This document shows positions 58,943 to 64,000 of a DNA stretch of 64,000 bases, in pieces (within the stretch, counting starts at the first letter, position 1; the number at the start of each line of letters is the position of its first letter). The DNA comes from Uloborus plumipes (lineage: Eukaryota; Arthropoda; Arachnida; Araneae; Uloboridae). The notes under the pieces were generated by a model. That model did no database searches, was not told where the DNA came from, and saw nothing but the letters and a program-made list of their open reading frames with translations. A program made the position numbers and the translations under genes. The DNA lies in the NCBI GenBank assembly GCA_038373865.1, contig JAXGGA010000068.1, positions 62,001 to 126,000 on the forward strand, given 5' to 3'.

Positions 58943-61194
58943 AAGGAAATTTACTGTACTATGTTTTTCGCTACCAGAACAGCTGCCAGTCAATTTGAAA
59001 CATTTTCCTTTGATACATTCGGAGCAATTTAAAATTATTTTATCATCCAAAGCTTCCACTCAATTGTTGTGTTTTGAAGTTGCGTGCCGTAAAATTATTT
59101 AAAGGTAAATAAGTGAGTAAATGGAAAAAAGAAAGTTCTGCATTATAATCGAATCACCGGCCCATTCCATGATACCAGCGGTCACGAGAAAAACATATCA
59201 GGCAAAAATCGAGGATTACCCTGTAATACTACGAAATGGGTGGATAGAAATAAAAAAAAAAAGAACGAAGTGTTCGGTAATGACATGTCAAAAATTTCAG
59301 CCAATGCGATCTCTAGAATCGGTGTAGTCTTTTAGAATATGTGAAACGATGAGAGATGCTCAAAATTTCGCCGAAAGTTCGAACCACACCCAAGATTAGG
59401 GACGCCCCGTCCCTTCATTATTCGATAAGGATTATGTGTAATATTCGTGATGTAGCAGAGAGGGTCTTCTCTGGGTAGTGAGACTCCTGAAAGTGTTCTG
59501 TGATGGAAAATTAACTGCAATCTTTATTGCATATAAATGTACGTAATTTGAATCAGAATTTTTTTTGATTCTGATTTCGGAATAGACCCGTGGGGAGGGA
59601 GGAGTATGACTAATTTTTCTCTTCTATAAGCCTGGAAAGTCTGCACTATCTTGATTAATTATTTAAAGCAAGAGGAGGACCAAAAGAAATGTCGTTTTAT
59701 ATGTGAAAAAAAGCTTGGCCAGTTTGAAACTATCTTGAAATGTTGGTAAATAATAGAGACAAAAAATGGATTGAAAACTAGATAGTATAGATTTATGTTT
59801 ATTGTTTAGTGGTAGAAGGAGAATGCTAGATAGGCAAGTTTATTAAATGTTATATATCTACTATACACATTTATTAAATGCTTCATATTTAAGAAAATAA
59901 GAAAGATAAATATTTTAATGGGATTCTGTGTGTGTGAGTTTTAAAGATTGATCGGGGGGAGGGGGAAAAAATTTCTTCAAAAGACTAATATATTCTTTCC
60001 TGATCTTGCTAGTATTCCGTTTTGTGGATGTGTTTTTTTGCAATCGATCTTCGGAAATAATTTGAGCTCATTTCCGTATGATGAATTCAATTTTTTTTCT
60101 TGCATAGAGTAGAAGATAAGGATTTTTGATGCAAGTTTCATCATGCCTTATCATGCCTTATTGAGAGAAAAACAGTTAAAACATAGGTATAAATTAAGCA
60201 AATGAAGTTTTGTTGGAAAAACTGCACAGATGAATATTTGATTAACAGACGTTTAAAACGAACAAATATAGGGACATATTTTTTTTTAAATACTTACCGG
60301 AACCACATTAGTAGATTAAGCCAAGAAAGTGCAAATAAATATTTGAAAATGTTTGAAGACCACTGCTTTAAATAGTAAGATGTGTGGAATAAATTTCAAA
60401 TAAAGCATGTTAGAATTCCACTTAAGATTTTTTTTTTTTTCAAAAAATTACTTTAAAGCACCTTCGCATTGAATTATGTGGAGGTGTTTCTCTGCGAAAC
60501 AACTTAGTCAAGTTCCCTCAGACTATTCTACGTCAAAAACTTACAGAACGTTGTATCTCTTCTTGGGGTAAACTAATCTTAAAAAGAGGGAAAGAAAGTG
60601 AAAAATCCCTCCATATGATGAGAACTAAAAACGGTTCGTGTGTTCGAAATAAATGTGAAACAAGGGCGAAATTTAATCGGAAAACATCCCGTCGCTATTT
60701 CAGCGCACTTGTCGGAAATGTATTCCGTTGTGTATTCACCCGGAACAATCGAAACCAATAACAAATATCAACCAACACCCCGAGAAAATTTGAAAGTTGG
60801 AGCCTCGCGCTCTTCCTCCATCCCCTGGAGTAAGAAATGTTTTATAAGGATTTTTAAAAGTGGATTTAAGCCGTCCTGCCCTTTTGTTTGTTTCGGTTTC
60901 ATCCCCCTTCCCCCTTGTCGACCATAAAAGAGTTTCGTGTTTTGTCTTAAGATTGAAAAGGCAAGAGGGCCCAGCGTTATTGGTTTCCGAGGAAGAGCTT
61001 TGTGCATTACGCAAAAGCTTTCTCATGTGATGGGGGTCAAGCTCTTAGCGTAAACTTTGATCAAACGCTCCCGGATTATGCAGGATGAAATAAGTCAATA
61101 AGAAAGTGGGCTTTTGTATTTCTTTCCGTGAATTCGTATCAAAGCCTTGTTGCTGCTCAATTAATTCTGCACGAAAATCCACGATTTTTTTCCT
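58943..61194. other. Gene-free tract
   Basis: A short inverted pair (AATCAGAAT/ATTCTGATT) with a T-rich loop lies at about 59551-59575. TCATGCCTTA is tandemly repeated near 60143-60162. GC rises at 60760-61030, where open frames overlap on both strands (60640-60927, 60736-61026) without recognisable domains. Confidence 0.45.
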
Positions 61195-61638
61195 GTAACT
61201 TCTCCTAACTTCAGACTAGGAAGAAGGGCTACAAGGTTAGTAAACGGATTTTCTAATTTAGACTATGATTCCAGACTTAGAATGCTTAATATGTATAGTC
61301 TTGAGCAAAGGAGAACCAGAGGGGACATGATTTAGTTATTTTAAATTTATTTAAATGAAAGATGTTGCAGGGTTAGATTTTTGCACTGAAAGTCGGACAA
61401 GGGGTCATTGTTTTAAGCTGTTCAAATCTCAGGCTAATCTGGAAATTCGAAAAAATTACTATTTTAGAAGGGTAGTGGGAACTTGGAACACTTTACCGGA
61501 AGAGGCGATAAGGAGCAATGGAGTAGATAGCTTTGAGAGGGCCATTGATCTTCATTGGGGTTTTTAATTTGACTAGGACCAGCTCAGTTGGGCCAAGAGC
61601 GTGCTGCTGGTCGTCACATTTGTATTTGTATCTGAGTT
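61195..61638 (+). pseudogene. CR1-like LINE 3' end (reverse transcriptase C-terminus, broken)
   Basis: Plus-strand fragments match the C-terminal tail of CR1-group non-LTR retrotransposon polyproteins: first RRATRLVNGF, then LEQRRTRGDMI, ended by a stop, and after a frame change TRGHCFKLFKSQANLEIRKN, YYFRRVVGTWNTLPEEAI and SFERAIDLHW (61355-61567). This order (R.ATRLV..., L..RR.RGDLI, RGH..KL..., R..FF..RV...WN.LP, SF...LD.HW) is characteristic. In-frame stops and at least one frameshift show it is dead. It ends with ACATTTGTATTTGTATCTG, a short tandem 3' tail as CR1-type elements have. It is truncated at the 5' end as usual for LINEs. Confidence 0.85.
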
Positions 61639-61983
61639 AGCAGTTTTCACTTTCTGTAAGAGGGATGAAAACTTGATACCATAAAGCCGATGAAGTTATT
61701 ACGCGGATCGCTTTTGCAATAGCTAAGTTTGAACTACTTTTCCAGAATATTCGAAGTGTACTTTGTCATTTGCCCATGCTTTCGGTAGTTTGTTTTTTTT
61801 TTCTACTATTTAATTCAGAGAAAGTGTTCAAAAGAGGATTGGATCTCTTAGACTTCTAGTCTATCATTTAACTGTTAAAAAAATGAATAAAGTTGCAAAA
61901 TGTTCATCGAATTTACCAGAAGTATAAAATTGTATTTCGCATATACCAGATCGGGCCCTCTCAAAGACCGGTCCGACTAGGCT
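61639..61983. other. Gene-free spacer
   Basis: AT-rich, with a T run at about 61793-61802; nothing recognised. Confidence 0.5.
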
Positions 61984-62006
61984 GACATGGCCACTCGTCG
62001 GCCCTG
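61984..62006. repeat. 23-bp copy of the 10.3-kb repeat end
   Basis: Matches 10322-10344 at 21 of 23 positions (GACATGGCC-CTCGTC-GCCCTG). Its partner terminus may be GGGCCCTC near 61953, giving a short deleted element, but the boundaries are not secure. Confidence 0.5.
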
Positions 62007-62090
62007 CCCGGGTCCTGGTAAAACGTGGTACACATTTCGCAATGTTACCTGTACGTTTTTAAAATAGTTCTTTCAAAAAAAGAGAGGGGG

Positions 62091-62281
62091 CAGTAGCGTA
62101 CATAGTCTTAGGTGCAGCCCCTTTCTGCAAAATTTGTAAGGGCGCCCCATTCAAAATACCCATTATTAAATAACAAAAAATAATTTCCCAGTGTATCTCA
62201 TAGTGCTAGTTTTCTGGATTGAGCGACCTCAAACCTCTTGCCTCCCCCGGACTGCAAGGGTTGGAGAATTATACGCCACTG
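62091..62281. mobile_element. hAT-like MITE (CAGTGGCGTA-type ends)
   Basis: CAGTAGCGTA at 62091 and TACGCCACTG ending at 62281 are inverted at 9 of 10 positions, enclosing 191 bp. Flanking octamers AGAGGGGG and GGTGGGGG match at 6 of 8. CAGTGGCGTA is a common hAT terminus, and the 5757 element is close (CAGTGGCGGA). The interior is mixed, with CCCC and GGGG words. No coding sequence. Confidence 0.7.
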
Positions 62282-63462
62282 GGTGGGGGGGGGGAGGGGA
62301 GAAATGAAGAAACTGCTGTTTCTGTGTCTCTAAAACCATGGTACTTAAATCGAAAGACTAGGAGGACTACGTTTTAATCGGATTCTACTTACCTTACGGA
62401 TATATAGAAGAAAACTTTTTTCGGCAATAATTTGACAAATGACTGACTCATAAATATTGATAATTGTAAGCATCATTTGATTACGAAATTTATTATTATT
62501 ATTATCATTTTAAGATCGTTTTCTGGGCAAATCGAAATGGAATTGAGGTAAAATTTAGAGCTCAAATCGACATGCTCCTTCGCAATGATCTCCTACCCAC
62601 ATTTATTTTCGCAACTGCCAGGTCATCCTTTTATAAATAAACAAAAAGGTTACGTATTGATTGAAAAATGGCGAACTCGAGTGATTTTCATGTATTCGGA
62701 GAGGTGTCGGGTCAGTCTCTCCTCCATTGTTGTGTCGCCGGAATCCTTAATGCGATCTCTCTATCTTCTGCGTGTCCTGTGGGGGGAAGCCCCCCCCCCC
62801 CTCCGGTTGCATTTATTTGTCTTGAATATTTGACAGTGGCGTTTGTTGTGCGAGGGCAACGTGCCAGCATTGTTTCGGCCGATGCATGGGATGATAGATG
62901 AACTGGGATTCGTCCAGAAACGAGCCTCTTGACTCCTTTTTGCAGAATGACGGATTATGTTTTTGCTCTCGCAAAGGGGGAGAGGTTTTCATTTCTGTTC
63001 CCTCCTCTTCATCTCGCCTCGGGCCCGGACAGTGGTTTTCTTCTTCTGTTTATTTGCTTGGTTTTATTTCTCTCTTTGTTCATGCGTGTGGCAAGGGTGG
63101 CACCGATAACGATTGATTTGCCATTCGCTTTTTCTTTTCAATCCGGTGTACATTGAGGATTGTTTCAGGCAAGAAAATTCTCATCAAAAGAATGTAGATA
63201 CAATAGTAATTAAATGAAATAGGTCAACTGTCGGTTTATCCCCTCTTTTCCATATCCTTTTTCAACGAACCTTTCTCATAAAACACGATGCTCAAAATAA
63301 AACCTTCGCTAGATGTTTTAAATTTCCTTTGTCATGCATTTTTTATAATGCTCATTTTATGTAGTGGTTGAGTAATTTTTCTTTCAGTTCCAGTTTTATG
63401 CTTCTATTCTGCATTTTGCAAGTAAATAAAATCTTTTACTACAGCTTTATCACAAACACACA
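62282..63462. other. Gene-free tract with a GC-rich island at 62.7-63.1 kb
   Basis: G runs at about 62286-62296 and a C run at about 62790-62800. Four overlapping plus-strand frames between 62585 and 63156 (72 to 82 codons) are unrecognised. The island is a candidate conserved non-coding element. Confidence 0.45.
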
Positions 63463-63710
63463 TGAAGGGTCAGGGGGAAAAAGATGAAAGTGACCAAAAA
63501 GCGATTTCGAGAGAAACAAAGAACAAAGTTTGATTTCTCGTAGCTCCTTATGTAGTTTTTCGAGTTTTCATGCACATTTCGGTCGCTTCTCATCTTTTCC
63601 TCCCTTGTTGTTCTACCAGATGATACTAGTCTTTCATAGCCCCTAGATAGCGCTAATATCTCAAAATTGACGAAAAAGTGACTTTAATCTTTTTTCCCCC
63701 TGGCCCTTCA
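63463..63710. mobile_element. 248-bp MITE (TGAAGGGTCAGGGGGAAAAA ends)
   Basis: The left arm TGAAGGGTCAGGGGGAAAAA, continuing GATGAAAGTGACC, is mirrored by the right arm ending TTTTTTCCCCCTGGCCCTTCA at 63710. The arms are about 38 bp with roughly six differences. The interior has a further inverted theme (GATTTCGAGAG near 63504; GATTTCTCG near 63531). No target duplication is clear. No coding sequence; superfamily not assigned. Confidence 0.75.
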
Positions 63711-64000
63711 CATATATAAGAAAACTGTTTAACAGTTAGGTTAAACAGTACACCCCAACGATGCTTGAAACGAAGAAATTGTACTACCACTGAAACTAAG
63801 CAGAAATTATTGCAAATCAGCTGTACCTTGACCCATAAGTGCTTCGTTCATTTGACTAAAGCAGTATAGTGAAAACAACGAATCAGAAAAGTGTCGGTCG
63901 TTTTAACGAAATAGTATACGTATTAGCAAAGTGAAGTGTAAAAAAAAGTAGTTTGCCTTGTTTCATTATTACGTACACAACTCCTGCGGAAAACTTTTCT
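63711..64000. other. Gene-free end of window
   Basis: AT-rich; a 'gtttaacagttaggttaaacagt' short near-palindrome at about 63727-63749. Nothing else recognised. Confidence 0.5.

Overview
The window looks like AT-rich nuclear DNA from an animal, most probably an arthropod, with a chelicerate such as a spider as a weaker guess. The reasons are the base composition, abundant microsatellites and A/T runs, the very high density of short inverted-repeat DNA transposons (hAT-, piggyBac- and Tc1/mariner-like), a decayed CR1-like LINE tail and a DUF4817-type transposase fragment. No host protein-coding gene, tRNA, rRNA, CRISPR or prokaryotic-style operon can be supported. The short open frames (60 to 164 codons) lack recognisable domains and cluster where GC content rises, as expected by chance.

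The interpretable content is mobile-element archaeology. From left to right: a CACTGTAAAA-type MITE copy (2.1-2.5 kb); a 533-bp inverted-repeat element (3.2-3.7 kb); a hAT-like MITE (5.8 kb); an inverted-repeat fragment (10.2 kb); a 969-bp element with perfect 29-bp termini (14.9-15.8 kb) beside a transposase N-terminal remnant (16.0 kb); a weak hAT-like MITE (22.4 kb); a 326-bp TG...CA element with 62-bp perfect inverted termini and a 5-bp target duplication (24.7-25.1 kb); two more CACTGTAAAA MITEs, one dimeric and one monomeric (29.1 and 30.5 kb); an inverted-repeat element (35.3 kb); a hAT-like MITE with a perfect 8-bp target duplication (36.2 kb); and a perfect 52-bp-arm palindrome (37.6 kb).

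In the right half there are two ancient local duplications (43.1/44.6 kb and 47.3/47.7 kb), the first with a hAT insertion in one copy and the empty site in the other; a piggyBac-like MITE (45.9 kb); a foldback unit with 136-bp arms split by a nested 1.15-kb hAT-like element with a perfect 8-bp target duplication (51.8-53.2 kb); further MITEs (55.2, 58.7, 62.1, 63.5 kb); an AATAAA-plus-poly(A) scar (57.6 kb); and a CR1-like LINE 3' end (61.2-61.6 kb).

Between these lie long gene-free tracts with islands of higher GC (about 7.4-7.7, 9.0-9.5, 14.0-14.4, 20.0-20.7, 21.6-22.3, 23.7-23.9, 39.1-39.4, 45.5-45.7, 46.9-47.2, 54.5-55.1, 60.8-61.0, 62.7-63.1 kb). Some carry clusters of transcription-factor-like motifs. 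The window may therefore be an intergenic or intronic regulatory desert; that is inference and needs cross-species alignment. The strongest candidates for something unusual are the 24.7-kb TG...CA inverted-repeat element, the 51.8-kb foldback with its nested hAT, the 37.6-kb perfect palindrome and the 14.9-kb element.
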